Counted from the stretch's first letter, positions 1-9,110 are shown. The stretch: 64,000 bases of DNA from Pseudomaricurvus sp050633365 (GCA_050633365.1 JBOEGJ010000041.1:1-64000), one strand, 5' to 3'. Made by a program: numbers and translations. Notes: generated from the sequence alone by a model not told the origin.

Positions 1-428
1 GCGAAGCGATGCTTCGCGCAGGACATGATCTTACGCCCTTCCGATTCTCGACTCTACAACTCAGCTAAGCTAGTGGAGCGTATAAAGTTTCTGTCTTTTA
101 CGGATTAGCCGCCAAAGGCAATGAAACAGCTTCGGTTTTTGATCTAACTCTCATTGAATCATAAGCCTAGCGAAACAAAATTCGATGGTCTTACCATCAT
201 TCAAAGAGCTTTTAGTGATCTGATGATTCCCCTCTGAATACTCACTACCGGCGTGGGAATTCTTTTCAATCGCGAGCTCTCTTAACCTTTCTTTTTTCTG
301 GCGTCCGCTCAGCACCGGTGCTTTGACCCGCCCGCACCAGACCTCTCGTAATTCCCTGCATAGAATCCTACTCAACGATTAATAAGTTTACTCAAGCCGC
401 GTAACCACAATAACAACGAGTCGCGAGT
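1..428. other. Intergenic region upstream of the Rieske dioxygenase operon
   Basis: I see no gene here that I can support. The window opens with a perfect 7-bp inverted repeat (GCGAAGC, 3-base loop, GCTTCGC, 1-17), which may be the tail of a structure cut by the window edge. The rest should carry the promoter of the downstream dioxygenase genes, but no convincing -35/-10 pair stands out. A 74-codon minus-strand reading frame (151-375) shows no family signature and is probably chance. Confidence 0.5.
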
Positions 429-1745
429 ATGGACGTTAAAGAGCTATCAACATTGGTCAGCAGCAACGGCAGTTCCGTTGATCGACGTGTTTTTTTCGAT
501 AATGAAATCTATCGGCGAGAGCAGTCCACCGTATTCGCCGATAGCTGGCTATTTGTGGCTCACCAAAGCCAAGTCCCCGAGGTGGGAGATTTCGTCTTAT
601 CACGAATGGGCGAAGAGTCGGTCATTGTTTCGCGAAGCCGTGAAAGTTGTGTGCACGTGAGCTTGAACTCCTGCCGTCATCGGGGCTTGCCGGTATGTCG
701 AGCGGATAAAGGGCGAGCCAGTAGCTTTAGCTGTCCGTATCACGGCTGGACTTATAGTTGTGACGGCAGTCTCAAGGGGATGCCCGATCAAGCTCGCTAT
801 TATCCCGATCTGATTAAGAGTGATCTGGGGTTAGTTCAGGCGCGAGTGGATAGTTATAAGGGTCTTATCTTCGCGACCTTTAATGAGCGCGCAGTAGGGC
901 TCGAAGAGTATTTGGGGGATTCTCGATTTTACCTCGATACCTTAGTGGATCGACGAGGGCAGGCGACAGAAGTTATTGGCGTGCAGAAATGGCGTGTTAA
1001 AACCAATTGGAAGATGCCCACAGAGAATATGGTGGGCGATGTGTATCACGCGGCATTTAGTCATCGCTCGGTATTTGATTTACACCCAGATGCAAAAGCC
1101 GCTTATGCAGAGATTGCAAGCTCGTACAACATTGCTCTCGACGGTGGGCACGGACTTACGGCGAGAGTGTTCGAGGAAGGCATAGCTCTGGAGAGTCGAG
1201 TACCTTGCGAGCAGCAGTTGCTCGCCATGGCGCCAGATGTTTTAGCCCATTATGAGGCTAACGACGAAAAAACCCGCGAACACTTAGGTGAGTTACGCTC
1301 CCGAGTGAAGCCGGCAACTAGCGCCATTTTTCCAAACTTGCACCTATTGAGTACAACCTACTGTTTGAGGGTGGGGCATCCAATAAGCGCTGATGAGACG
1401 GAAATTTGGAGTTGGATTATTGTTGAAAAAGATATGCCGGACGCTATGCGTGAGGCCATTAAGAAAAACTACTATTTCCTGTTTGGGCCCGAAGGAATGC
1501 TTGAGCAGGATGATGATGAAAACTGGACTCAGGTGACCGAAGGTAGTCGCGGAGTTCAGGCGAGTAAATACCCTTTTCATATGTCTATGGGGTTAAACGA
1601 AAAGGGCGAGGTGGGAGATCAGAGGCCGGACCTACCTGGCTTGGTGGCCGACGCCAATAGTGAGCATCCTCAGCGAAACTTCTATCGCCATTGGCATCAC
1701 TGTTTGATGCGCGGATTGGATGAGACGGTGGGAGAAAACTCATGA
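429..1745 (+). CDS. Rieske aromatic-ring-hydroxylating dioxygenase, alpha (catalytic) subunit
   Basis: This is the large subunit of a two-component-type Rieske non-haem iron dioxygenase, cytoplasmic, 438 aa, the usual length for alpha subunits. The Rieske cluster ligands are C82, H84, C102 and H105 (CRH...CPYH). The mononuclear iron site follows as D204-x2-H207-x4-H212, in a stretch reading ENMVGDVYHAAFSH. Its stop overlaps the start of the beta subunit by four bases (ATGA), so the two are translationally coupled. The ferredoxin and reductase partners are not next to it. Its place in a steroid locus suggests a steroid ring or a steroid-derived aromatic intermediate as substrate, but the sequence does not show which. 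The family is certain, the substrate is not. Confidence 0.93.
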   Translation: MDVKELSTLVSSNGSSVDRRVFFDNEIYRREQSTVFADSWLFVAHQSQVPEVGDFVLSRMGEESVIVSRSRESCVHVSLNSCRHRGLPVCRADKGRASSFSCPYHGWTYSCDGSLKGMPDQARYYPDLIKSDLGLVQARVDSYKGLIFATFNERAVGLEEYLGDSRFYLDTLVDRRGQATEVIGVQKWRVKTNWKMPTENMVGDVYHAAFSHRSVFDLHPDAKAAYAEIASSYNIALDGGHGLTARVFEEGIALESRVPCEQQLLAMAPDVLAHYEANDEKTREHLGELRSRVKPATSAIFPNLHLLSTTYCLRVGHPISADETEIWSWIIVEKDMPDAMREAIKKNYYFLFGPEGMLEQDDDENWTQVTEGSRGVQASKYPFHMSMGLNEKGEVGDQRPDLPGLVADANSEHPQRNFYRHWHHCLMRGLDETVGENS

Positions 1746-2281
1746 GTTTGTCTGTGTCGATGGAAGAACATTACGTTATTGCGCAGGTGTTGTATCAAGA
1801 GGCGTCGATGCTTGATGAACGTCGCTTTCAGCAGTGGCTCGACTGGTTGGCTGATGACCTGAGCTACGTTATTCCCACCCGCTTTGATCGCAAACAAGAA
1901 GGTCGGGATGACGATTGGTCAGTGAATAAAGAGCTGTCCTGCGGCAGTGATGACTTGCATTTGAGTGACAATAACAAGATGACATTGATGGCCAGGGTCA
2001 TGAGGTTAACGGGTAATCGATCTTTTTCGGAAGTGCCGCCCTCAAGAACGGTGCGGTTGATTGGCAATGTTCAGGTTCGCAGTCATGAGGTTGCCGATTG
2101 TTACAAGGTTGAGTCGACGTTTATTTTGGAGCGATCGAGATTGCAAACTCAGCAGGACCGATTTAGCGGGCGTCGATACGATGTCTTGCGGCGCCGAGGA
2201 AAGATTTTTGAGTTGGTGAGTCGGCGAGTCGTTCTTAACGAAACCGTATTGAATTCACCAAATTTGAGTGTGTTTTTTTAG
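1742..2281 (+). CDS. Ring-hydroxylating dioxygenase, beta subunit
   Basis: A 179-aa small subunit of the Rieske dioxygenase, with an NTF2-like cone fold expected from the family. The N-terminal helix region (VLYQEASMLDERRFQQWLDW) and the following WLADDLSYVIPTR segment are typical of beta subunits. Beta subunits are mainly structural in the alpha3beta3 hexamer and carry no metal. Its ATG lies inside the last codons of the alpha gene (ATGA overlap), which argues for equal synthesis of the two chains. An SCP2-domain gene follows 31 bases downstream, in the same direction and probably in the same transcript. Confidence 0.92.
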   Translation: MSLSVSMEEHYVIAQVLYQEASMLDERRFQQWLDWLADDLSYVIPTRFDRKQEGRDDDWSVNKELSCGSDDLHLSDNNKMTLMARVMRLTGNRSFSEVPPSRTVRLIGNVQVRSHEVADCYKVESTFILERSRLQTQQDRFSGRRYDVLRRRGKIFELVSRRVVLNETVLNSPNLSVFF

Positions 2282-2312
2282 TTTTTAAACCAATACCTGT
2301 GGAGGTAACACC

Positions 2313-2630
2313 ATGACTGTAGACGAACTTTTTGCATCAATGAATGACAATTTTAACGCCGGCGCAGCAGCGGGTATCAACGCTGTATTTCAGTTTCAGT
2401 TTAGCGACGCTGATAATTATCACATCGTCATTAAAGACAGTGATAAGGATATCCAGAAAGGTGATCACGAAGCGCCAACTGTGACGGTATCCACAGACAC
2501 TTCAACTTTGTTGGGTGTTGTCAGCGGCACAGTGAATGGTATGCAGGCATTCATGACTGGCAAGTTGAAAGCCAAGGGCAACATGATGTTGGCGCAAAAG
2601 CTCAACGCTCTGTTTCCAATGGGGCAGTAA
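2313..2630 (+). CDS. SCP2 sterol-carrier domain protein
   Basis: A stand-alone SCP2 (sterol carrier protein 2) domain of 105 aa, cytoplasmic, with a strong ribosome binding site (GGAGG, 7 bases before the ATG). The pattern of the family is visible: hydrophobic strands (INAVFQFQF, YHIVIKD), a central VSTDTSTLLGVVSGTVNGMQAFMTGKLK segment split around the conserved G-K-L-K, and the final helix MMLAQKLNALF. SCP2 domains bind lipids, fatty acyl-CoA and sterols in a hydrophobic tunnel. Directly after the dioxygenase subunits it may present a water-insoluble steroid or acyl-CoA to the enzyme; that role is inference. Confidence 0.88.
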   Translation: MTVDELFASMNDNFNAGAAAGINAVFQFQFSDADNYHIVIKDSDKDIQKGDHEAPTVTVSTDTSTLLGVVSGTVNGMQAFMTGKLKAKGNMMLAQKLNALFPMGQ

Positions 2631-2735
2631 TTGGCATCTCAGGCTGATGCGGTCTTGGCGTTGTCGCCAAGGTTCGTATTGGTCGCTTGTCTGAGTCTGC
2701 AAGGTGCTTAGGGGTTCTTGTAGCGCTCATCTCTC

Positions 2736-2754
2736 GGCGATTCTCAAAATCGCC
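2736..2754 (+). terminator. Possible terminator hairpin after the SCP2 gene
   Basis: GGCGATT, loop CTCAA, AATCGCC. The stem is perfect over 7 bp. Only TTT follows, so it may be a weak or factor-assisted terminator or just an mRNA end-protecting hairpin. Confidence 0.3.
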
Positions 2755-2943
2755 TTTGCTGCGCGGATTTGGTGCTCTCTCAGCCATGGGTTCGCACGAC
2801 CAATTGATTTGGCTGGTCTCCGTCGCAGCATTTTTAACCTTTAAAAGCCATTGGTTGGTTGGGCTCTAGGCCCCGTGGCCTGTGCATATCAATAGGTTAT
2901 AAAACTTTACTCTTGTAGATCTATATATATTTGTGTAATTAAA

Positions 2944-2957
2944 TATACATGTGTTAC
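2944..2957. promoter_or_regulatory. Candidate operator A upstream of the KshA-like gene
   Basis: TATACATGTGTTAC. It shares the core ACATGTGT with two other upstream regions in this window (10028-10041 and 19273-19286). It lies two bases after a weak -10-like TAATTA (2936-2941) that is 17 bases from a poor -35-like TTGTAG (2913-2918), so a repressor bound here would cover the transcription start. The GTAAT...TTAC half-sites around it form a further imperfect palindrome. The binding protein is unknown; the TetR protein at 9223-9858 is the nearest candidate. Confidence 0.5.
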
Positions 2958-3132
2958 CTTATTTTCGTTGGCGTATCCAAATCGCACTGAGTGGATTCGG
3001 CAGCGGATAAAACAATAAGTCTGATGGCCTTCTAGGGACTCGGAGAGGCAGAGAGAAACTTGCGAAGTGGCTCTCCAGTAGTCCAGCGCTAGCAGACACG
3101 CTAACCGAAAAAATACCTGTTGGAGGTAGAGA

Positions 3133-4116
3133 ATGTCCCGTTTTCCATTCCCCATTCCCCATGGATGGTTTGGCCTGTGCTTCAGTCATGAGCTAGCCGC
3201 TGGAGATATTAAAAAAGTGACCTTGGCCGGTCGCGACTTAGCTGTATTTCGCACAGAAAGCGGTGAGGCTGCGGTGCTCGATAACTACTGCCCACACCTT
3301 GGCGCGCCTCTGCATCAAGGTTGTGTCGTAGGTGAGAGTATTCGCTGTCCATTCCACCACTGGCAGTTCAATGGTGAGGGCGAGTGTACTGATGTGCCTT
3401 ACGCCAACAAAATTCCGACGCGCGCTGTTGCCGAAACAATTCCTCTTCAAGAAATCAATGGCGTTGTCATGGGTTGGCATCATCCAGAAGGTCGTGAACC
3501 GTATTTTGATCTTCCAAAAGTTGATGGTCTAAATGGCGACGATAAGTGGAATGAACTCGAGTTTATGGATCTTGAGCTTCCGACTTGCGTACAAGAAATT
3601 GCCGAAAATGACGTCGATCAAGCGCACTTTACTTACCTGCATCGTATGCCTGCGTTCTCGGAAACCGACACGGTTATCGACGGCCCGATTAAGACCAGTG
3701 TGTCTCACATGGATATGCCTGACGACTTTCTAGCCGATGCCGTCGCCGACGCCAAAGGTGCTCGTCATCAGTTAACTCGAACCAGCTATGGCCCTGGCGT
3801 GACCGTTGTACACGGCACTGGTTTTCAATCAATGAAAAACGGCGAAATGGGCGAGTTTATTCTTCTCAATATCGCCACCCCGATTGACGACAATACCACC
3901 GTATTGCGCTGGACCATGGGCGTGTCGAAAAACATCGCCGATGAAGATGATTTGGGGCCGTCAATTTTGTATGGATTCAAAACTGGCGTTGATGACGATA
4001 TCCCTATCTGGCGCGAAAAAATCTATCGCGCCAACCCCGTGCTTTGCGATGGGGATGGTCCAATCAACAAGCATCGTAAATGGACTCAGCAGTTCTACGA
4101 CATGGAAGCCAAATAG
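3133..4116 (+). CDS. kshA: KshA-like Rieske oxygenase (putative 3-ketosteroid 9alpha-hydroxylase, oxygenase component)
   Basis: A 327-aa Rieske oxygenase of the alpha-only type. The Rieske ligands are C53, H55, C72 and H75 (CPHLG...CPFHHW), followed by a GEGECTDVPYANKIP segment of the kind seen in KshA proteins. The mononuclear iron site is END-x4-H165-x4-H170, and the C-terminus has the DGPINKHRKWTQQFY block typical of the KshA/DAF-36 group. KshA hydroxylates C9 of 3-keto-steroids, which with delta1-dehydrogenation opens ring B. The RBS is GGAGG, 6 bases before the ATG. No KshB reductase lies nearby; electrons may come from elsewhere. Cholesterol-7-desaturase-like enzymes belong to the same broad group, so the position attacked is not proved. 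Confidence 0.8.
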   Translation: MSRFPFPIPHGWFGLCFSHELAAGDIKKVTLAGRDLAVFRTESGEAAVLDNYCPHLGAPLHQGCVVGESIRCPFHHWQFNGEGECTDVPYANKIPTRAVAETIPLQEINGVVMGWHHPEGREPYFDLPKVDGLNGDDKWNELEFMDLELPTCVQEIAENDVDQAHFTYLHRMPAFSETDTVIDGPIKTSVSHMDMPDDFLADAVADAKGARHQLTRTSYGPGVTVVHGTGFQSMKNGEMGEFILLNIATPIDDNTTVLRWTMGVSKNIADEDDLGPSILYGFKTGVDDDIPIWREKIYRANPVLCDGDGPINKHRKWTQQFYDMEAK

Positions 4117-4157
4117 GCTCTCAGTGTCAATTATTCAAAAAGAGAATACGAAGAAAT

Positions 4158-4179
4158 GCGACCTGCATAGGTAGGTCGC
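4158..4179 (+). other. Intergenic hairpin between the KshA-like gene and the receptor gene
   Basis: GCGACCT, 8-base loop, AGGTCGC, a perfect 7-bp stem. No T-run follows, so it is more likely an mRNA processing or stability element than a terminator. It lies 42 bases after the KshA-like stop. Confidence 0.35.
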
Positions 4180-4287
4180 GCTGATCGATATGCACAAAGA
4201 AGGCATAGTCGTGATGAAAGATGTATCAAATTTCGCTACGTCTTAGGCATCAAAACCTTTTGAGCTAGAGAGAATAGGAGAGAAGTG

Positions 4288-6453
4288 ATGAAGCTTCGCT
4301 TAAGCAGTTTGGTTTTGGCTATGGCCTGTCAGTATACCTTGGCACAAGATCCCATCGCCCAAGGTCTGGTAATCGAAGAGCTGGTTGTAACTGCACAAAA
4401 ACGAGAACAATCTATTCAAGATGTCCCTGCGGCGGTTTCATCCGTGGGTGGCGATGCGCTAAAGAGCGCGGAGATTTCAAATTTTCAGGACTTGGAAAAA
4501 CTCACCGCAGGACTGACACTGGATGGAAATCGCCGTAATCCAAGTGTTAGTTTACGTGGTATGAGTACTGACCCAGATGGCAATTCTCGAGCCGTGGTCG
4601 ATTCCTATTGGAACGGATCAGCGGTTCAACCTGGTATTGTATTCCAGCAAATGTATGACATAGATCGCATCGAAATAATGCGTGGTGCCCAGGGTACCTT
4701 ACAGGGTAGAACATCGCCTGCCGGAGCGATTGCGGTCTATTCACGTCGTCCAGAACTGGATGCCGCCGACGGTACCATCAAAACCAGCGTAACCGATGAT
4801 GGCGGGCTAAATACCGAGTTTGGTGTTAGTTTACCGGTTATCGAAGACGAGCTGGCGGTGCGCTTCGCCGCAAATTTTGTCGAAGGTGAAGGTCAGCAAA
4901 TCAAAAATATCACCAGTGGTCAAACGCAAGACAATCAAACCGAATCCGCTCGACTGAGCGTATTGTGGCAGCCCAGCGATATCTTTGACGCAACTCTGAT
5001 TATGGAATACGCCGATCGCAATGCGGATATGTTGCAGGCGATTGAAAGTGATTCTTTGGGGATTGAGCCTGAAGATCGATTGGCTATTTTGGATGCTGAA
5101 ACTTACAGTCTTCGTCGCAGTAAGTTAACCAATCTGGAAATGAATTTAGAACTGGGTGATTTTACACTGACCTCGGTGACCGGTTATATAGAATCCGATA
5201 GTGCCACTTCCAGTGATCTGGACGTTGCCAACCTATTACCGGGTATTGCCCTGGCCAATATTGTTGAAACCGATCTTGATACTATCACTCAAGAAATTCG
5301 TCTTGCACCGCAAGAAGCAGAAGATAGGGACTACTTGGTAGGTTTGTACTACGCCAAAGAAGACGCCTCCACAGCTACCGTGACAGACATTTTCACGCCT
5401 GGGTTTGGAGCTGCAACCTTGAACTTTGATGCGCCCGTAGTTCGAGAAGAGTATGCAGTTTTTATGCATAATATTTTCTATGTCGGTGATCAATCTCAAA
5501 TTCAGTTTGGCCTGCGCTATCAAAAAGTCGACAACTACAATCGTATGGACTTTGGCGACCTGGCGTTTGTCAGTGATGAACAAGATAGCGATACCGGCGA
5601 GGCTTTTACCACGTCGTTGAAATACCAGTACGATCTGAATGACGAAATCATGATGTATGCGGGGTTTGAGCAAAGTTATCGCCCGGGTGGAATCTCGATC
5701 GGACTCTATCCATTGCCTGCAGATGAACTGCTTTACGGTGAAGAAACCAGTAACGCCTTCGAGGTGGGCTTGAAAAGCACTCTTTGGGATGGTCGTTTAC
5801 AGCTGAATGCAGCGGTCTATCACCAAGAGTTTAAAGACTATATCGCTCGCGCTACCGGCGTGTATGTCAATGTGGCGCCACAGTTTGGTAACAACCCCGC
5901 TAACTACAAACGTCATAGTGGTCTGACTTTCAATGCCGACGCCACCATCACTGGTGCCGAAGTTGAGTTTGTTGCGCTCTTGTCCGAGAGCTTTACGCTG
6001 AACGGAAGTATTTCCTACAACCACGCGGTATTTGCCGATGGAGAGACGGGCCCCTGTAATGGTCTGATAACCGATGGTGAAAGTGTTGCCAAGTGTGATA
6101 TTGGCGGCAACCATATTGGTCAAGAGCCGGATTGGTCGGCCAGTTTATCGGGCGAATATGTACAGCCGATTGGTGACTATCAGGGATATCTTCGCGGTTT
6201 GTATAAGTTTACCGGCAAGCGCGTGAACGACACCATTGATGAAGAGTTGGGTCGCTACGGAATTGTGAATATGTACGCGGGATTGCGCTCGAGTGATTAT
6301 TCCTGGGAGGTCTCACTGTTTGCGAAAAACCTGTTTGATCAGGTTGCGCAAACCAGTATCAATAGTTTCGAAGTCGGCTCTGATGTAAGAGCGGTCAATT
6401 TGGAGCAGGAGCGAACCGTTGGTATTAGTGCTAGCTATAACTTTGATCTCTAG
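4288..6453 (+). CDS. TonB-dependent outer-membrane receptor, first copy
   Basis: A 721-aa TonB-dependent receptor. An N-terminal signal peptide (MKLRLSSLVLAMACQYTLAQ) is followed by a TonB-box-like EELVVTAQKR near residues 30-39. Then come a plug domain with the conserved RIEIMRGAQGTLQGRTSPAG block and a long beta-barrel. I chose the ATG at 4288 because AGGAG lies 7 bases upstream; a GTG one codon earlier is less likely. It resembles the receptor at 16637-19066, especially in the plug. Receptors of this kind next to steroid genes are thought to import steroids or bile-acid-like compounds across the outer membrane; the ligand here is inferred from context only. Confidence 0.92.
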   Translation: MKLRLSSLVLAMACQYTLAQDPIAQGLVIEELVVTAQKREQSIQDVPAAVSSVGGDALKSAEISNFQDLEKLTAGLTLDGNRRNPSVSLRGMSTDPDGNSRAVVDSYWNGSAVQPGIVFQQMYDIDRIEIMRGAQGTLQGRTSPAGAIAVYSRRPELDAADGTIKTSVTDDGGLNTEFGVSLPVIEDELAVRFAANFVEGEGQQIKNITSGQTQDNQTESARLSVLWQPSDIFDATLIMEYADRNADMLQAIESDSLGIEPEDRLAILDAETYSLRRSKLTNLEMNLELGDFTLTSVTGYIESDSATSSDLDVANLLPGIALANIVETDLDTITQEIRLAPQEAEDRDYLVGLYYAKEDASTATVTDIFTPGFGAATLNFDAPVVREEYAVFMHNIFYVGDQSQIQFGLRYQKVDNYNRMDFGDLAFVSDEQDSDTGEAFTTSLKYQYDLNDEIMMYAGFEQSYRPGGISIGLYPLPADELLYGEETSNAFEVGLKSTLWDGRLQLNAAVYHQEFKDYIARATGVYVNVAPQFGNNPANYKRHSGLTFNADATITGAEVEFVALLSESFTLNGSISYNHAVFADGETGPCNGLITDGESVAKCDIGGNHIGQEPDWSASLSGEYVQPIGDYQGYLRGLYKFTGKRVNDTIDEELGRYGIVNMYAGLRSSDYSWEVSLFAKNLFDQVAQTSINSFEVGSDVRAVNLEQERTVGISASYNFDL

Positions 6454-6537
6454 TGAGCATCGCCGCACTCTAGTTGAGTAACGCGAAAGCGTCATTCAAG
6501 CTAGTGGTGATGCGACCAGCGAATAGGCCGTTGGCCT

Positions 6538-7134
6538 TTATGACGAAAGTACGCGTTCGACGATGGTCGTCACCAATTGGTCGGCCTGTTGTCGGGCGCG
6601 CTTGGGATTGTCTGAATTGGCAATCATTAACCCTGCTTCCGCGAGTGCCGCCATGATCATCCGAGCGCAGAACTTAGCCTGCAGCTTTGGAAGCTCAGCG
6701 AAATAGGGCTCTAGAGTATCTTGAGCCGTGCGTGTTACGGCGTTTTCAGTCCAGTGTTCTCTACCGAGTACATTGGGGCTGTCGATGAGTACAATTTGGC
6801 GAAATTCGGGCTCTTTACAGAGATCGAGAAACGCTCGCCAGCGTTGAATAAATGGATGAATTTTGTGGTTTTCAGGGGCCGAGTCATAAGTTGCAATGAT
6901 TCTCTCTTCAGTCGCCTCGACAACTGCTTTGAAGAGATTTTGCTTATTTTCGAAGTAATGATAGATAGGGCGAATAGTGAGATCGCAATCCTTGGCGATG
7001 TCTTCTAACGCGGTATCGCTGTAGCCCTGTTTGCCAAACAGTTTGCAAGCGCTTTCTAGTACTGCGGCCTGTGTTTCTGCTCTGCGCTCGGCTTGAGTTC
7101 TTCGGGGCGTGTTTTGGTTTGTCGATCGATTCAT
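6538..7134 (-). CDS. TetR-family transcriptional regulator, first copy
   Basis: A 198-aa TetR regulator with the helix-turn-helix in the first 60 residues (TALEDIAKDCDLTIRPIYHYF) and an all-alpha ligand domain after it. The start at 7134 is preferred over an in-frame one at 7170 because AAAGG precedes it at good distance. It lies between the first TonB-dependent receptor (convergent, 84 bases from its stop) and the secreted protein at 7359 (divergent). An AT-rich near-palindrome (7190-7201) in the divergent gap could be its operator. The effector is probably a steroid metabolite or acyl-CoA, by context only. Confidence 0.88.
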   Translation of the reverse strand: MNRSTNQNTPRRTQAERRAETQAAVLESACKLFGKQGYSDTALEDIAKDCDLTIRPIYHYFENKQNLFKAVVEATEERIIATYDSAPENHKIHPFIQRWRAFLDLCKEPEFRQIVLIDSPNVLGREHWTENAVTRTAQDTLEPYFAELPKLQAKFCARMIMAALAEAGLMIANSDNPKRARQQADQLVTTIVERVLSS

Positions 7135-7189
7135 GAGTTGCCTTTGCTCAGCGATGTAGCTCAGATGCACAATATATGTAATTTAACTG

Positions 7190-7201
7190 CATAATTATAT
7201 G
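7190..7201. promoter_or_regulatory. Candidate operator in the divergent TetR/secreted-protein gap
   Basis: CATA-ATTA-TATG, a perfect 4-bp inverted repeat with a 4-base spacer, within an AT-rich stretch (7170-7201) containing further ATATATG/CATA elements. It is placed where the TetR gene and the divergent secreted-protein gene would share a promoter region. Confidence 0.35.
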
Positions 7202-7358
7202 ATCTACGACAAACACTTTGAAGATCTATGTCGCCAAGCGATGCAGCAAAGGGTCTGGACTCGGTACTGGTAAGCGTTATTACGACTAACAATAAATGAC
7301 TTTCGACGCTTTTAGGGAACTGTCGATCGGATCAAATACGACTATAATTAGGTGCATT

Positions 7359-8984
7359 ATGATTTCACTGCGAAGTTTACTGGCGGTATCCGGCCTAGTG
7401 TGGGCTGGAGCGTCTGTTCAGGCTGCCAACCTCCCCGCGGCTAATCCTTATCTTGCCAATTCTCACTATGCGTTAGGGCATGGTGATTCGGCACAGCAAG
7501 ACAGTTTACCGATGGCCGGTCCGGTTGATGTTACGCGTCGATTAAAAGCCGAAGAGATTGAATACATACACACCGGTCCAGCCCTGTTTGGTACCTACAC
7601 GTCGGGTCAATACAGTGATGGCAAGCGCGTGTTATGGGGCAACGGTTTAGATCGCATCGTCAAGATCGATCACGATACCCATGAAGTCTTGACGACCTAC
7701 TTTCTACCCGACGCGGTTAAGCATTACAGCGAAGAAGAGGCGAACGAATCCATTGCCTATTTTGACGAAAGCAACGAGGGAGTTGGGGCTCTAGCCGAAG
7801 CGTTTTCTCAGGCGATGAAACTCAAGTCGCTCTCAAGTATTTATACCTTGTTAGATCATACCAATACCTATTTTATCGCTAATAAACATGGCTCTATTGG
7901 CGCCTACGGTGATAGCCAAGCGGGGATTCGTGATTCTGGCATTGAGTTAAAGAGAAGCTTTCAATTCCCCGACGAGGTGACGGGTTTTGCCATGGGGCTG
8001 AACATGACCTACGACGGATGGTTGGTGCTGGTGACAGAGCACGGTTATCTTTTGGCCATCAAACCCGATTTCAGTGATTATCGGGTCGGACGTATGAAGT
8101 TTTCGGAAGGTTCCGAGGATAAGGCCACCGGACCCACAGGCCACGGTTGGGTCAGAAACGCGTCAGCTATCGATAAGGATGGCGGTATTTACATTGCGTC
8201 GCAACAACACATGCACAAGATTGTGTGGACCGGAGAGGGTTTTAGTACGGATGAAGCTGACGGCGCTTGGGCTGTACCTTACGACAACACTTGGGGACAC
8301 GGCTCCGGTGCGACGCCATCACTGATGGGATTTGGCGACGATGAAGATAACCTGGTGGTGATCACCGATGGCAATCCTCGCATGAATCTGATGCTCTACT
8401 GGCGCGATGAAATCCCGGCAGATTGGCAGGGCATTGAAGGCCAGCCGCGTAGAGTTGCAGGTATGGCCCCGGTGACTATGGGCGAGCAAAATTTGACGGA
8501 AATTCAGTCACAACAGTCGGTTGTGGTTGCGGGCTATGGCGCCCTGGTGGTAAATAATAATCCGCGTAATGTGCCTTGGTACCTTCCTCAGCGGGCCAGC
8601 AATTTGTTGATCAGCTATCTGGGTAGTAATCCCAGTTTTCAGCCTTACGGCGTGCAGAAGTTTTTGTGGAATTCAGAGCTTCGTCAACTTGATGTGGCCT
8701 GGGTTAACAATAGCGTAAGCTCGCCGAGTTGTGTTCCTGTGGTCAGTCACGGCAGTAATATGGTGTATTTGATTGGCGCTCGTGAAAACGAATGGACTCT
8801 AGAGGCGATGGACTGGGAGTCGGGCGAATCCGAGTTTCACTATGTGATTGGCGGGCAGCGTTACAACGTTTTCTTTGCCGGAACCCTACTCGATGAAGAG
8901 GGGCGCGTGCATTACGGAACGCCCTGGGGAAGGGTGCGACTTAATCCGGTGCTGCCTTCAGAGAGTTTGACGGATGCGAACTAG
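7359..8984 (+). CDS. Secreted protein of unknown function, possibly a beta-propeller
   Basis: A 541-aa protein with a clear Sec signal peptide (MISLRSLLAVSGLVWAGASVQA). The start at 7359 was chosen because the signal peptide begins there and AGGTG precedes it. The mature part is rich in strands separated by Gly/Asp turns and has repeated patterns of the type DGxLVLVTEHGYLLAI, DGGIYIASQQHMHKIVW and DDEDNLVVITDGNPRMN, which look like successive blades of a propeller. I recognise no catalytic signature. It sits between a TonB-dependent receptor and a TetR pair in the steroid locus, so it may act on or bind the substrate in the periplasm. Function unknown. Confidence 0.75.
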   Translation: MISLRSLLAVSGLVWAGASVQAANLPAANPYLANSHYALGHGDSAQQDSLPMAGPVDVTRRLKAEEIEYIHTGPALFGTYTSGQYSDGKRVLWGNGLDRIVKIDHDTHEVLTTYFLPDAVKHYSEEEANESIAYFDESNEGVGALAEAFSQAMKLKSLSSIYTLLDHTNTYFIANKHGSIGAYGDSQAGIRDSGIELKRSFQFPDEVTGFAMGLNMTYDGWLVLVTEHGYLLAIKPDFSDYRVGRMKFSEGSEDKATGPTGHGWVRNASAIDKDGGIYIASQQHMHKIVWTGEGFSTDEADGAWAVPYDNTWGHGSGATPSLMGFGDDEDNLVVITDGNPRMNLMLYWRDEIPADWQGIEGQPRRVAGMAPVTMGEQNLTEIQSQQSVVVAGYGALVVNNNPRNVPWYLPQRASNLLISYLGSNPSFQPYGVQKFLWNSELRQLDVAWVNNSVSSPSCVPVVSHGSNMVYLIGARENEWTLEAMDWESGESEFHYVIGGQRYNVFFAGTLLDEEGRVHYGTPWGRVRLNPVLPSESLTDAN

Positions 8985-9022
8985 TTGATCTTATTTCTAG
9001 CGCATTTTTCTTGAGTTTTTAA

Positions 9023-9055
9023 GGTGCAACCTTGTTTTTGTTGCACCGACTTTTC
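9023..9055 (+). terminator. Rho-independent terminator after the secreted-protein gene
   Basis: GGTGCAAC, 9-base loop, GTTGCACC (perfect 8-bp stem, 9023-9047), followed after three bases by TTTTCTT. It is well placed 38 bases after the stop at 8984. Confidence 0.65.
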
Positions 9056-9110
9056 TTGCTGAGAGTACTCGTAAGTCGTTATCGTCTTTTTCTTTACTGT
9101 CAATGGCGAA

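Larger units (their letters stand above)
2631..3132. other. Intergenic region between the SCP2 and KshA-like genes
   Basis: About 500 bases without a supportable gene. It holds a 7-bp hairpin (GGCGATT-CTCAA-AATCGCC, 2736-2754) that might end the dioxygenase/SCP2 transcript although the T-run after it is poor. An AT-rich promoter-like stretch (2900-2960) contains the ACATGTGT operator candidate listed separately. About 180 bases of leader lie between this operator and the KshA-like start, which is long. Confidence 0.5.

Noticed and set aside
151..375. A 74-codon minus-strand reading frame upstream of the dioxygenase
   Set aside because: No family signature; probably chance.
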